Positions 55,504 through 64,000 of a stretch of DNA of 64,000 bases are shown in pieces. The position numbers were made by a program, and so were the translations under genes. Each line of letters begins with the position of its first letter. The stretch's first letter is position 1. Below the pieces are notes generated by a model. That model made no database searches and was not told the DNA's origin. It worked only from the letters and a program-made list of their open reading frames with translations. The DNA comes from Billgrantia ethanolica (GTDB lineage Bacteria > Pseudomonadota > Gammaproteobacteria > Pseudomonadales > Halomonadaceae): contig NZ_JABFTX010000001.1 in NCBI RefSeq assembly GCF_021404305.1, positions 1-64,000 on the forward strand, read 5' to 3'.

Positions 55504-56100
55504 TCAGGCGCCTTCCATTCGCCAGCGGGCCAGTAGCCTCCCCACGATTTTCTCTGAGGCTTCCAGCGGGGTCGACAAGGCCTCGGTCTGATGCTCGCTA
55601 CGGCACACTGGCTCACCGTTTTCACTGAGCTCCAGCTGGCCGATATACAAGCCGCCGGCACCTTCGATCAGATAGTGCCCCGGTCGGTCGCAGCTTTCGG
55701 TTGGGCCAAAGGCGGCAAGGTCGCCATTCTCGAGATAATCGAAACGCTCTCCTGGTGCGGGGGTGACGAGATAGCACTCACCGTCCCAACTTACGTCATT
55801 CAGAATCTCCCGAGATAATGCCATACGATTCGAGCTGGCAGCCTGCCAAGGCACTGGCGGCTGGCCGCGAAGGTAGAGGGGATTCGTCACGAGCTGCGCC
55901 TCCCCTTCGAGCAGTTGCCCCAGGGTGCAGCCAAGAGCATCTGCCAGCGCTACCAGCCGCTCATGTCCGATCTGCTTGATCGCACCCGACTCCCAATACG
56001 AGATCGTGACATCCGATACGCCGACCTTCCTGGCAAGTGCAGCCTTGTTGAGATTTGCCTGCAATCTTAATTGCTTGATTCTATTGCCCAGTGAGTCCAT
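55504..56100 (-). CDS. XRE family transcriptional regulator with C-terminal sensor-like domain
   Basis: A 198-residue protein with an N-terminal HTH_3 domain (LGNRIKQLRLQANLNKAALARKVGVSDVTISYWESGAIKQIGHERLVALADALGCTLGQLL) and a beta-rich C-terminal part (residues 85-160, with GECYLVTPAPGERFDYLENGDLAAFGPTES and IGQLELSENGEPVC). This part has the layout of a LexA/S24-type domain but shows no Ser-Lys catalytic pair. ATG 56100 has AGG eight bases upstream. Its target is unknown. Confidence 0.85.
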   Translation of the reverse strand: MDSLGNRIKQLRLQANLNKAALARKVGVSDVTISYWESGAIKQIGHERLVALADALGCTLGQLLEGEAQLVTNPLYLRGQPPVPWQAASSNRMALSREILNDVSWDGECYLVTPAPGERFDYLENGDLAAFGPTESCDRPGHYLIEGAGGLYIGQLELSENGEPVCRSEHQTEALSTPLEASEKIVGRLLARWRMEGA

Positions 56101-56295
56101 TTCATCAACCTGAAGACCGAGGAGCCAAAGGATGTTGATTGTCAATGACCTGGGTTAAGTGTGCAAATTTGGCGGTTCAACGTTTTACACACCATACCTG
56201 GTCGTGTCGGCAGCGATAGTGGCGCCGATCGTGTGGCTGGTGATGCCTGGCGGAAGCAGGTGGCCAGTGCGGCTGCCCCTGTCGTTCCAGGTGCG

Positions 56296-56301
56296 TATAA
56301 T
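56296..56301 (+). promoter_or_regulatory. Predicted -10 element of gltX
   Basis: TATAAT lies 35 bases before the gltX start. The -35 candidate CTGCCC (56273-56278), 17 bases upstream, is weak. Confidence 0.5.
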
Positions 56302-56336
56302 GCCGCCATGAGTTTTCCCGACTGGATAAGGACGAC

Positions 56337-57818
56337 ATGACCGTACGTACTCGTATTGCGCCGTCACCCACCGGTGATCCCCACGTAGGCACCGCTTACA
56401 TCGCGCTGTTCAACCTCTGCTTTGCACGGCAGCATGGCGGACAGTTCATCCTGCGCATCGAGGATACGGATCGGGTGCGCTCCACGCTCGAGTCCGAGCA
56501 GATGATTCTCGATTCACTGCGCTGGCTGGGGCTCGAATGGGACGAGGGGCCCGACGTGGGCGGGCCGCATGGTCCGTATCGCCAGAGCGAGCGGGGTGAT
56601 ATCTATGCCGAACATGCGCGCCAGTTGATCGAAGCTGGGCATGCTTTCAAGTGCTATCGCACCAGTGAAGAGCTGGACGAGCTGAGGGAGGCGCGCAGGG
56701 AGGCCGGCATGCATCTGGCGCTCAAGCCTGGCGATCTGGCGCTGCCGGAGGAAGAGGTGGCGCGTCGCGAACGGGAAGGGTGGCCGTACGTGGTGCGCAT
56801 GAAGGTGCCCGGCAGTGGTACCTGCGTCATCGATGATATGTTGCGTGGCGCCATCGAGGTCGACTGGGCGCAGGTCGATGCTCAGGTGCTGTTGAAGTCG
56901 GATGGCATGCCCACCTACCACCTGGCCAACGTGGTGGATGATCATCTGATGGGCATCACCCATGTGCTGCGCGGCGAGGAGTGGATCAATTCGGCGCCCA
57001 AGCATCAGTTACTGTATGAGTACTTCGGTTGGGAAATGCCGGTGCTGTGCCACATGCCGCTGCTGCGCAACCCCGACAAGTCAAAGCTTTCCAAGCGCAA
57101 GAACCCCACCTCCATCAACTACTACAAGCGCATGGGCTTCCTGCCTCAGGCGGTAATCAACTACCTGGGACGTATGGGCTGGTCGATGCCGGACGAGCGC
57201 GAGAAGTTCTCGCTCGACGAGATGATGGCGCACTTCGACATCCAACGTGTGTCGCTCGGTGGGCCGGTGTTCGATCTGGAAAAGCTCACCTGGCTCAATG
57301 GGCTCTACATTCGCGAGGACCTCGACGACAGCGCATTTCTCAAGGCGCTCATGGAGTGGGCCTTCAACGAAGAATACGTCGGTCATATCCTGCCCCAGGT
57401 ACGTACTCGGGTGGAGACGCTCTCCCAGGTTGCTCCGTTGGCCGGGCACTTCTTCAGCGGCTTGCCGAACGTCGGCGAGGATGACTTCGAGGGCGTCAAG
57501 CTGGAGCGCGAGGAGCTCCTCAGGTTGCTGCAGTTCCTTGTCTGGCGCTTCGAGGCGGTACCGGCCTGGCACAAGGAGACGCTGCTCGCCGAAGTCAAGC
57601 TGCTGGCCGGGCACTTCGAACTCAAGATGAAGGATTTCCTGGCTCCCGTGTTCATCGCCATCACCGGCTCTGCGGCTAGCACCTCGGTGATGGACGCCAT
57701 GGCCATCCTCGGCTCCGACGTGACCCGGGCACGGCTGCGCCATGCCATCGAGGTGCTGGGGGGGGTGTCCAAGAAGCAGGCCAAGCGCTTCGAGAAGGAG
57801 TACCGCGACCTGCAATAA
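56337..57818 (+). CDS. gltX: Glutamate--tRNA ligase
   Basis: A 493-residue class Ic aminoacyl-tRNA synthetase. The HIGH-type motif is [16 protein letters not shown] at the N terminus, [14 protein letters not shown] follows, and the KMSKS-type motif is [18 protein letters not shown] (about residue 245). The C-terminal anticodon-binding region ends [15 protein letters not shown]. It charges tRNA-Glu. AAGGA precedes ATG 56337. A tRNA-Glu gene lies 310 bases downstream. The structured repeat at 57823 begins five bases after the stop. Confidence 0.96.
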   Translation: MTVRTRIAPSPTGDPHVGTAYIALFNLCFARQHGGQFILRIEDTDRVRSTLESEQMILDSLRWLGLEWDEGPDVGGPHGPYRQSERGDIYAEHARQLIEAGHAFKCYRTSEELDELREARREAGMHLALKPGDLALPEEEVARREREGWPYVVRMKVPGSGTCVIDDMLRGAIEVDWAQVDAQVLLKSDGMPTYHLANVVDDHLMGITHVLRGEEWINSAPKHQLLYEYFGWEMPVLCHMPLLRNPDKSKLSKRKNPTSINYYKRMGFLPQAVINYLGRMGWSMPDEREKFSLDEMMAHFDIQRVSLGGPVFDLEKLTWLNGLYIREDLDDSAFLKALMEWAFNEEYVGHILPQVRTRVETLSQVAPLAGHFFSGLPNVGEDDFEGVKLEREELLRLLQFLVWRFEAVPAWHKETLLAEVKLLAGHFELKMKDFLAPVFIAITGSAASTSVMDAMAILGSDVTRARLRHAIEVLGGVSKKQAKRFEKEYRDLQ

Positions 57819-57822
57819 AGAA

Positions 57823-57963
57823 GGAAAGCGCCCATTTCCGTCGTGAGCGATGATAGGCTGGTCGCTGCCGGAGCGCAGCTCCCGGGGTGTAGCCTGCTAC
57901 ATGAGGAGAGTGAGCACCGCCGGCGGCCGGATTATCGAGCGCAGCAGGGAATTGGTGTTTTCC
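57823..57963. repeat. Structured dispersed repeat, copy 2 (short form)
   Basis: A 141-bp relative of 16140-16344. Its ends are inverted repeats of each other, GGAAAGCGCCCATTTCC (57823-57839) and GGGAATTGGTGTTTTCC (57947-57963), although the end sequence differs from copy 1. Shared core blocks are GATAGGCTGG, GCTGCCGGAGCG, TGTAGCCTGCTACATGAGGA and CACCGCCGGCGGCC. It sits between gltX and the tRNA promoter. Confidence 0.8.
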
Positions 57964-57966
57964 TAC

Positions 57967-57995
57967 TTGACGAAGGCGAGGGGAATCAGTACTAT
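57967..57995 (+). promoter_or_regulatory. Promoter of the tRNA-Ala/tRNA-Glu unit
   Basis: TTGACG (57967-57972), a 17-base spacer and TACTAT (57990-57995) are followed by the GC-rich discriminator CGCCCC, a feature of stable-RNA promoters under stringent control. It lies 24 bases before tRNA-Ala. Confidence 0.78.
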
Positions 57996-58019
57996 ACGCC
58001 CCGTCTTCACGGCACTTGT

Positions 58020-58095
58020 GGGGCCTTAGCTCAGCTGGGAGAGCGCGACACTGGCAGTGTCGAGGTCAGCGGTTCGATCCCGCTAGGCTCCACCA
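58020..58095 (+). tRNA. alaW: tRNA-Ala (anticodon GGC)
   Basis: A 76-base cloverleaf. The acceptor arm GGGGCCT pairs with AGGCTCC (one G-T). The D arm is in AGCTCAGCTGGGAGAGC, the anticodon stem GACAC/GTGTC with loop CTGGCAG gives anticodon GGC at 58053-58055, and the T arm contains GGTTCGATCC. CCA is encoded (58093-58095). Confidence 0.96.
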
Positions 58096-58127
58096 AACAT
58101 CTTGTGCCGATACGTGAGCGACATTGC

Positions 58128-58203
58128 GTCCCATTCGTCTAGTGGTCCAGGACACCGCCCTTTCACGGCGGGAACAGGGGTTCGAACCCCCTATGGGACG
58201 CCA
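58128..58203 (+). tRNA. gltT: tRNA-Glu (anticodon TTC)
   Basis: A 76-base cloverleaf. The acceptor GTCCCAT pairs with ATGGGAC, the anticodon stem CCGCC/GGCGG with loop CTTTCAC gives anticodon TTC at 58162-58164, the T arm contains GGTTCGAACC, and CCA is encoded (58201-58203). It lies 32 bases after tRNA-Ala and is probably co-transcribed with it. It is the substrate of the nearby gltX product. Confidence 0.96.
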
Positions 58204-58697
58204 CTTCTCTCTTGTGGATCGCGGTCCACATCGTTTTGCCTAATCCGTATTCACCGCAAACGCCGTGAGATCGATTCTCATATAGGTGTGTTGTTCTGCG
58301 TGGAAAACCCATTGAAGTTGCCGTTTTTTCAGCTTTTCCCGCTTGACTTGTCCACTTGTGCAGTGTTCGGGGCGTGCGCCTGTGCGTAAATCCCCGGATT
58401 GACTGCTGGCGAGTGTGCAGCTGCAAAAATTCAACAATTTCAACTAGTTATCATTGGTTAAAAAATAGCCAATCTAACTGCAAGCCCCTTCTCATGCCGA
58501 TTTGATGGTGTTTTCTTGAGGTTGTGAACAGGGTTATCCACAGAATGTGTGGAAAACGTGCCGGCCCTGGCAATGGCTGGATTTGCTCCGTGTAAAGTGG
58601 CGTCTGTCAAGACAAGGTTGACCCTTTTCTGATGCTTTCCGCTGAGAGGCGTCGCGAGTAGGCGACGCCTCTCAGCGTGTAACTTGCGTGAGGTGGA
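58204..58697. other. 494-bp gene-free stretch of lower GC after the tRNAs
   Basis: Noticeably richer in A and T than its surroundings, with runs such as GTTTTTTC and TTAAAAAATAG. It has no supported gene. It contains one DnaA-box match (TTATCCACA, 58534-58542) with TGTGGAAAA close by, and ends with the strong hairpin at 58641-58676. Confidence 0.6.
58641..58676. terminator. Strong hairpin before the oxidoreductase gene
   Basis: A perfect 15-bp stem, GCTGAGAGGCGTCGC / GCGACGCCTCTCAGC, with loop GAGTAG. It is 21 bases beyond the stop of the minus-strand dehydrogenase gene and can also end transcripts coming from the tRNAs. Confidence 0.86.
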
Positions 58698-59585
58698 TCA
58701 GTGGCCATGCCCGCGCAGGCGGCGCAGCAGCGAAGAGGTGTCCCAGCGGCCACCGCCCATTACCTGAACGTCACCATAGAACTGGTCCACGAGCGCGGTG
58801 ACTGGTAGGCGGGCCTGCAGTCGTCGTGCTTGTTCGAGACAGATACCCAGATCCTTGCGCATCCAGTCGACGGCGAAGCCGTGCTCGTACTCATCGGCGA
58901 TCATGGTCTTGTGGCGGTTCTCCATCTGCCAGGAGCCGGCGGCGCCCTTGGAGATCACATCGATCACTTGCTGTTGATCGAGTCCGGCCCGTTCGGCAAA
59001 GTGCAGCCCCTCTGCCAGGCCCTGCACCAGCCCGGCGATGCAGATCTGGTTGACCATCTTGGTCAGCTGCCCACTGCCGGCCGGTCCCATCAGGCTGATG
59101 GCACGCGCATAGTGGTCAAGCACGGGGCGAGCGCATTCGTAGTCCGCCTGCTGGCCGCCGCACATGATGGTCAGCACGCCGTTCTCGGCGCCTTGCTGGC
59201 CGCCCGACACCGGCGCATCGATGAAGCCGATGCTGCGTGCGCGACAGGCGGCGTCGAGCTCCTGGGCGAGATCGGCGGAGGCCGTGGTGTGGTCGACCAG
59301 CAGGCTGCCTGCTCGCATACCGGAAAGGGCTCCCTGTTCGCCGGTAGTGACCTGTCTGACGTCGTTGTCATTGCCGACACACACCAGCACGAGATCAGCC
59401 CCCTGGGCGGCTTCCGCGGGCGTGGCGTGATGGCTGCCGCCGAACTGTTCTGCCCAGGCCTTGGCCTTGGCCTCGCTGCGGTTGTAGACGCGCACGGTGA
59501 GCCCTGCACGAGCCAGATGGCCGGCCATGGGGTAGCCCATCACGCCCAGGCCGATGAAGGCGACGGTGGATATCTGCTCTTGCAT
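58698..59585 (-). CDS. Beta-hydroxyacid dehydrogenase family protein
   Basis: A 295-residue 6-phosphogluconate-dehydrogenase-like reductase. VAFIGLGVMGYPMAGHLARAG is the NAD(P) site, VDHTTASADLAQEL and FIDAPVSGGQQGAENGVLTIMCGG are the substrate motifs, and the catalytic lysine is in SGQLTKMVNQI. Family members include tartronate semialdehyde reductase (GarR) and 3-hydroxyisobutyrate dehydrogenase; the sequence fits the former group slightly better, but the context gives no proof. It is downstream of gltA on the same strand, with a terminator between them. Confidence 0.87.
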   Translation of the reverse strand: MQEQISTVAFIGLGVMGYPMAGHLARAGLTVRVYNRSEAKAKAWAEQFGGSHHATPAEAAQGADLVLVCVGNDNDVRQVTTGEQGALSGMRAGSLLVDHTTASADLAQELDAACRARSIGFIDAPVSGGQQGAENGVLTIMCGGQQADYECARPVLDHYARAISLMGPAGSGQLTKMVNQICIAGLVQGLAEGLHFAERAGLDQQQVIDVISKGAAGSWQMENRHKTMIADEYEHGFAVDWMRKDLGICLEQARRLQARLPVTALVDQFYGDVQVMGGGRWDTSSLLRRLRGHGH

Positions 59586-59658
59586 ATGCGGTTCCCTCTC
59601 TTCTTGGTGGCAGCATGGAGCCGGGTGTGGCTCGCTGGCATGTGAAGCGCGAGACGCA

Positions 59659-59682
59659 GAAAGCCGCCCGTAGGCGGCTTTC
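59659..59682 (-). terminator. gltA terminator
   Basis: A 10-bp perfect stem, GAAAGCCGCC / GGCGGCTTTC, with loop CGTA starts 35 bases after the gltA stop on the minus strand. Confidence 0.8.
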
Positions 59683-59716
59683 CAGTACGTTGCGGCCTGG
59701 GCCGCGCTCTGCCGAC

Positions 59717-61000
<1,284 letters not shown>

Positions 61001-61449
61001 TCTGGCCTCCTCTCGAAGTCGATTTGGAACGTTAACTCATTATTTCGCAAACCCTGTTGGAGCCGTGGCCTGCGAAAAAGGTCAGCCCACTATAGAAGCG
61101 TTCCCGGGATTGTCAATTAGGCCAAAGCGACCGCATAGTTGTGCATGATGGGCTTGGATAGATAGTCCTTGTATAGAAAATGGTGCTTTGCACCACGATG
61201 GCGCCCTTGGGCCGCCGGTTGCGGCGTGAGGAGCCTGCTTCTGCTTGCCATCCCTGGCATGACGAGCTTGAACCATGGTCGAGTTAGCGCGGTGGGTATT
61301 TGTCACTAGGAGTTCATATCCCTATAATCCACACCGCGCGACTGGCAGGTACTCGTTGTCATGCCCGTCCCGGCAGCGGCGAGCCCCCTACCTCAAACCA
61401 CCGCCCGCTCGAGCCTGGTCCCATCGGTTGAAGAGCGAGCCAAGAGAGT
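61001..61449. other. 449-bp divergent control region gltA / sdhC
   Basis: No gene is supported. The sdh promoter at 61300-61328 is clear. The gltA side is AT-rich near its start but shows no confident promoter. The hairpin-capable AATGGTGCTTTGCACCA lies around 61179-61195. CRP and ArcA control is usual for these genes, but I did not find a convincing site. Confidence 0.6.
61300..61328 (+). promoter_or_regulatory. sdhCDAB promoter
   Basis: TTGTCA (61300-61305), a 17-base spacer and a consensus TATAAT (61323-61328). It predicts a leader of roughly 115 bases before sdhC. Confidence 0.85.
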
Positions 61450-61839
61450 GTGTATAGAGCCGTGAATAGCAAACGACCCGTCAACCTAGACCTCACCACG
61501 ATACAGTTCCCACTTCCCGCCTTGACGTCGATCGCCCACCGCATCACCGGCGTAATCCTGTTCGTTGGCCTCATCTTCGCTTTCTGGGCCCTCGACAAGT
61601 CGCTGTCGTCTCCGGAAGGCTTCCTCGCCGTGCGTGATACCCTGGCCAACAACATCCTGGCCAAGCTGATCGCCTGGGGGCTGCTGTCGGCCCTGGCCTT
61701 TCACTTCGTTGCCGGCATCAAGCACATGCTGATGGATGCCGGATATGGCGTGACCCTCGAGGGGGGCGTGAAGAAGGCACAGGCCACCGTGGTCATCAGT
61801 GCCGTCCTGATCATTCTGGCGGGAGTCTGGGTATGGTAA
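61450..61839 (+). CDS. sdhC: Succinate dehydrogenase cytochrome b556 subunit
   Basis: A 129-residue membrane anchor with three helices. RPVNLDLTTIQFPLPALTSIAHRITG holds the quinone-site Ser/Arg region, and ALAFHFVAGIKHMLMD contains the heme-ligand histidine. Two GTG starts are possible, 61450 and 61462; the first aligns with the E. coli N terminus (MYRAVNSKRP against MIRNVKKQRP), the second gives MNSKRPVN. Neither has an ideal ribosome binding site. It overlaps sdhD by seven bases. Confidence 0.93.
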   Translation: MYRAVNSKRPVNLDLTTIQFPLPALTSIAHRITGVILFVGLIFAFWALDKSLSSPEGFLAVRDTLANNILAKLIAWGLLSALAFHFVAGIKHMLMDAGYGVTLEGGVKKAQATVVISAVLIILAGVWVW

Positions 61840-62180
61840 CCAACATCACCAATCTGGGTCGCAGCGGCCTGTCCGACTGGCTGATCCAGCGGGTCTCCGC
61901 CGTCATACTGGCGCTCTACACGGTATTCATCGTCGCGTATCTGCTGTTCAACCCCGGGCTCGATTACGTTACCTGGAGCAGCCTGTTTGCCCAGACCTGG
62001 ATGCGGATCTTCTCCCTGCTGGCCTTCATCTCGCTCGCCGCGCACGCCTGGGTAGGGTTGTGGACCGTGACCACCGATTACCTCAAGTCCACGCCCGTTC
62101 GCCTCGGCGCCCAGGTCGTCATCATCCTGGCCGTGTTCGTATTCCTGGTCTGGGGCATTACCGTTCTGTGGGGAGCCTGA
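61833..62180 (+). CDS. sdhD: Succinate dehydrogenase membrane anchor subunit
   Basis: A 115-residue protein with three helices. SGLSDWLIQRVSAVILALYTVF is the typical first helix, and LAAHAWVGLWTVTTDYLK carries the second heme histidine and the quinone-site Asp-Tyr. It completes the membrane domain with SdhC. It overlaps the end of sdhC by seven bases and is followed by sdhA after three bases. Confidence 0.94.
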   Translation: MVTNITNLGRSGLSDWLIQRVSAVILALYTVFIVAYLLFNPGLDYVTWSSLFAQTWMRIFSLLAFISLAAHAWVGLWTVTTDYLKSTPVRLGAQVVIILAVFVFLVWGITVLWGA

Positions 62181-62183
62181 TTC

Positions 62184-63956
62184 ATGTCTAACATGCGTAC
62201 CTTGTCTTTCGACGCCATCATCATCGGCGGTGGCGGCTCCGGCTTGCGCGCAGCGCTCGAGCTGGCCAAGTCCGGCAAGAAGACCGCCGTGCTGTCAAAG
62301 GTCTTCCCGACCCGTTCGCACACCGTGTCCGCCCAGGGCGGCATCACCTGTGCCATCGCCTCGGCCGACCCCAACGATGACTGGCGCTGGCACATGTACG
62401 ACACCGTCAAGGGCGGCGACTACATCACCGATCAGGACGCTGCCGAGTACATGTGCTCCGAGGGCCCCAAGGCGGTCTTCGAGCTCGAACACATGGGCCT
62501 GCCTTTCTCGCGCTTCGACAACGGCCGCATCTACCAGCGTCCGTTCGGTGGTCAGTCCAAGAACTTCGGTGAAGGTGGCCAGGCGGCACGTACCTGTGCC
62601 GCGGCCGACCGTACCGGCCATGCCCTGCTGCACACCCTCTACCAGAACAACCTGAAGAACAACACCACCTTCCTCAACGAGTGGTTTGCGGTCGATCTGG
62701 TCAAGAATGCCAACGGTGACGTGGTGGGTTGCATCGCCATGTGCATCGAGACCGGCGAAGTGGTGCACGTCAAGTCCAAGGCCACCGTCATGGCCACCGG
62801 CGGTGCGGGTCGCATCTATGCTTCCACCACCAATGCCCTGATCAACACCGGTGACGGCATCGGCATGGCGCTGCGCGCCGGCTTCCCGATGCAGGACATG
62901 GAGATGTGGCAGTTCCACCCCACCGGCATCTATGGCGCCGGCGTGCTGGTCACCGAGGGCTGCCGCGGTGAAGGTGGCTATCTGGTCAACAAGGACGGCG
63001 AGCGCTTCATGGAGCGCTACGCGCCCAACGCCAAGGACCTCGCCGGTCGCGACGTGGTGGCACGCTCCATGGTCATGGAGATCCTCGAAGGGCGCGGCTG
63101 CGGTGAGAAGGGCGATCACGTATTCCTCAAGCTCGACCACCTGGGCGAGGAGGTGCTCAACAAGCGCCTGCCCGGTATCAGTGAGCTGTCAAAGATCTTC
63201 GCCCACGCCGATCCGGTCAAGGCGCCGATCCCGGTGGTGCCGACCTGTCACTACATGATGGGCGGTATTCCGACCAACGTGCACGGTCAGGCGATCATGC
63301 AGGACGCCGACGGCAATGACCGCATCGTCAACGGCCTGTTCGCCTGTGGCGAAGCGGCCTGCGTCTCGGTCCACGGTGCCAACCGCCTGGGCGGCAACTC
63401 GCTGCTCGATCTGGTGGTGTTCGGTCGTGCGGCCGGCATGTTCATCGAGAGCGCGCTCAACGAGGGCATCGACTACCTCGACGCTTCCGAGTCCGACGTC
63501 GAGGCGGCCATGAAGCGCATGACCCGTTGGAACGAGTCCACCGGCGGCGAGTCCGTGGCAGCGCTCAAGACCGAGCTGCAGAGCATCATGCAGAACTCCT
63601 TCGGCGTGTTCCGTCAGGAAGATCACATGCAGGAAGGCGTCAAGAAGCTGGCCGATCTGCGCGGTCGTATCGGCGAAGCGCACCTGGTCGACAAGTCCGG
63701 CGCCTTCAACACCGCCCGCGTCGAGGCACTCGAGCTCGACAACCTGATGGAAGTGGCCGAGGCCACCGCCATCGCGGCCCTGGAGCGCAAGGAGAGCCGC
63801 GGTGCCCACTCGCGCTACGACTATCCGGATCGCGACGACGCCAACTGGCTGAAGCACTCCATGTACTTCCCGACCGAGAAGCGGGTCGGCAAGCGTGACG
63901 TCAACTTCAAGCCGAAGACCGTCGACACCTTCGAGCCGAAAGTCCGTACATATTAA
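62184..63956 (+). CDS. sdhA: Succinate dehydrogenase flavoprotein subunit
   Basis: A 590-residue flavoprotein, close to E. coli SdhA (588). The FAD site is [20 protein letters not shown]; the histidine that covalently binds FAD is in [33 protein letters not shown] holds active-site residues, followed by [13 protein letters not shown] and [13 protein letters not shown]. It oxidises succinate to fumarate in the citric acid cycle and respiratory complex II. Confidence 0.97.
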   Translation: MSNMRTLSFDAIIIGGGGSGLRAALELAKSGKKTAVLSKVFPTRSHTVSAQGGITCAIASADPNDDWRWHMYDTVKGGDYITDQDAAEYMCSEGPKAVFELEHMGLPFSRFDNGRIYQRPFGGQSKNFGEGGQAARTCAAADRTGHALLHTLYQNNLKNNTTFLNEWFAVDLVKNANGDVVGCIAMCIETGEVVHVKSKATVMATGGAGRIYASTTNALINTGDGIGMALRAGFPMQDMEMWQFHPTGIYGAGVLVTEGCRGEGGYLVNKDGERFMERYAPNAKDLAGRDVVARSMVMEILEGRGCGEKGDHVFLKLDHLGEEVLNKRLPGISELSKIFAHADPVKAPIPVVPTCHYMMGGIPTNVHGQAIMQDADGNDRIVNGLFACGEAACVSVHGANRLGGNSLLDLVVFGRAAGMFIESALNEGIDYLDASESDVEAAMKRMTRWNESTGGESVAALKTELQSIMQNSFGVFRQEDHMQEGVKKLADLRGRIGEAHLVDKSGAFNTARVEALELDNLMEVAEATAIAALERKESRGAHSRYDYPDRDDANWLKHSMYFPTEKRVGKRDVNFKPKTVDTFEPKVRTY

Positions 63957-63970
63957 GGGGGAGTCACGAG

Positions 63971-64000
63971 ATGCTTCAGGTATCCATTTACCGCTACAAC
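63971..64000 (+). CDS. sdhB: Succinate dehydrogenase iron-sulfur subunit (start only)
   Basis: Ten codons, MLQVSIYRYN, start 14 bases after sdhA behind AAGGGGGAG. The sequence fits the SdhB N terminus (E. coli MRLEFSIYRYN) and the operon order sdhCDAB. The rest lies outside the window. Confidence 0.88.
   Translation, partial: MLQVSIYRYN

Noticed and set aside
58163..58426. 87-codon minus-strand frame ending in tRNA-Glu
   Set aside because: It runs through the tRNA gene in reverse, a common spurious prediction.

Overview
The window is a gene-dense, visibly GC-rich piece of a gammaproteobacterial chromosome. The best fit is Halomonas or a close relative. Evidence: an EctD-type ectoine hydroxylase, high-GC codon usage throughout, a fadBA operon of the gammaproteobacterial kind, RlmM, TusA, EpmC, YqcC and DUF3549 proteins, and an sdhCDAB/gltA arrangement typical of the group. 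GC content was judged by eye, not computed, and the genus is an inference. There is no prophage, CRISPR array, plasmid gene or intact transposase. The unusual content is small: structured repeats, riboswitch and operator sites, and a few odd gene pairings.

Layout. 1-500: end of an rRNA operon (23S 3' end, 5S, terminator). 500-5,200: guanidine-II riboswitch and SMR exporter gdx, gdhA, rlmM, a monooxygenase-like gene, tusA, a 66-bp MITE-like palindrome and an unknown gene. 5,300-14,100: DUF3080 lipoprotein, MATE pump, epmC, a LysR regulator divergent from a fused E1 dehydrogenase plus acyltransferase pair, then tatD with a coupled unknown gene. 14,200-18,000: uup, uspA, a membrane protein and a MarR regulator. 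18,200-26,100: fadBA, a CCGSCS-motif protein, a flavodoxin-like gene, a PEBP protein, ectD, a methyltransferase and panE. 26,300-32,100: AMP-phosphorylase-like and PRPP-synthetase-like pair, a lipoprotein, a cytosine-deaminase-like gene, and a Pho-box-controlled nptA-phoU pair. 32,000-35,500: NAD-binding protein, Lrp regulator and an EAL phosphodiesterase. 35,600-41,830: sufR-sufBCDST with an Fe-S regulator operator and a long palindrome between sufB and sufC. 41,850-46,200: sanA-like, an unknown gene, DUF3549-rimB-rimK, yqcC. 46,200-54,600: two OmpW porins, a small membrane protein, putAP and its AraC-type neighbour. 54,600-64,000: lipoprotein, XRE regulator, gltX, tRNA-Ala(GGC), tRNA-Glu(TTC), a beta-hydroxyacid dehydrogenase, gltA, and sdhCDA with the first codons of sdhB.

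How the parts work together. Several blocks are textbook modules with readable control signals: guanidine sensing by tandem ACGR-loop hairpins in front of gdx, PhoB boxes in front of the phosphate transporter, a GGACTnnnnnGGTCC-type site over the suf promoter, and a consensus sigma70 promoter for sdh. Central metabolism (gltA, sdh, gdhA, fadBA, putAP) is well represented. Proline uptake and oxidation plus ectoine hydroxylation fit a salt-adapted lifestyle.

The least explained items are the LysR / fused E1 / acyltransferase unit, the nucleotide phosphorylase / PRPP-synthetase-like pair, and three classes of hairpin-forming intergenic element: 16140-16344 with its relative at 57823-57963, 37645-37763, and 4384-4449.
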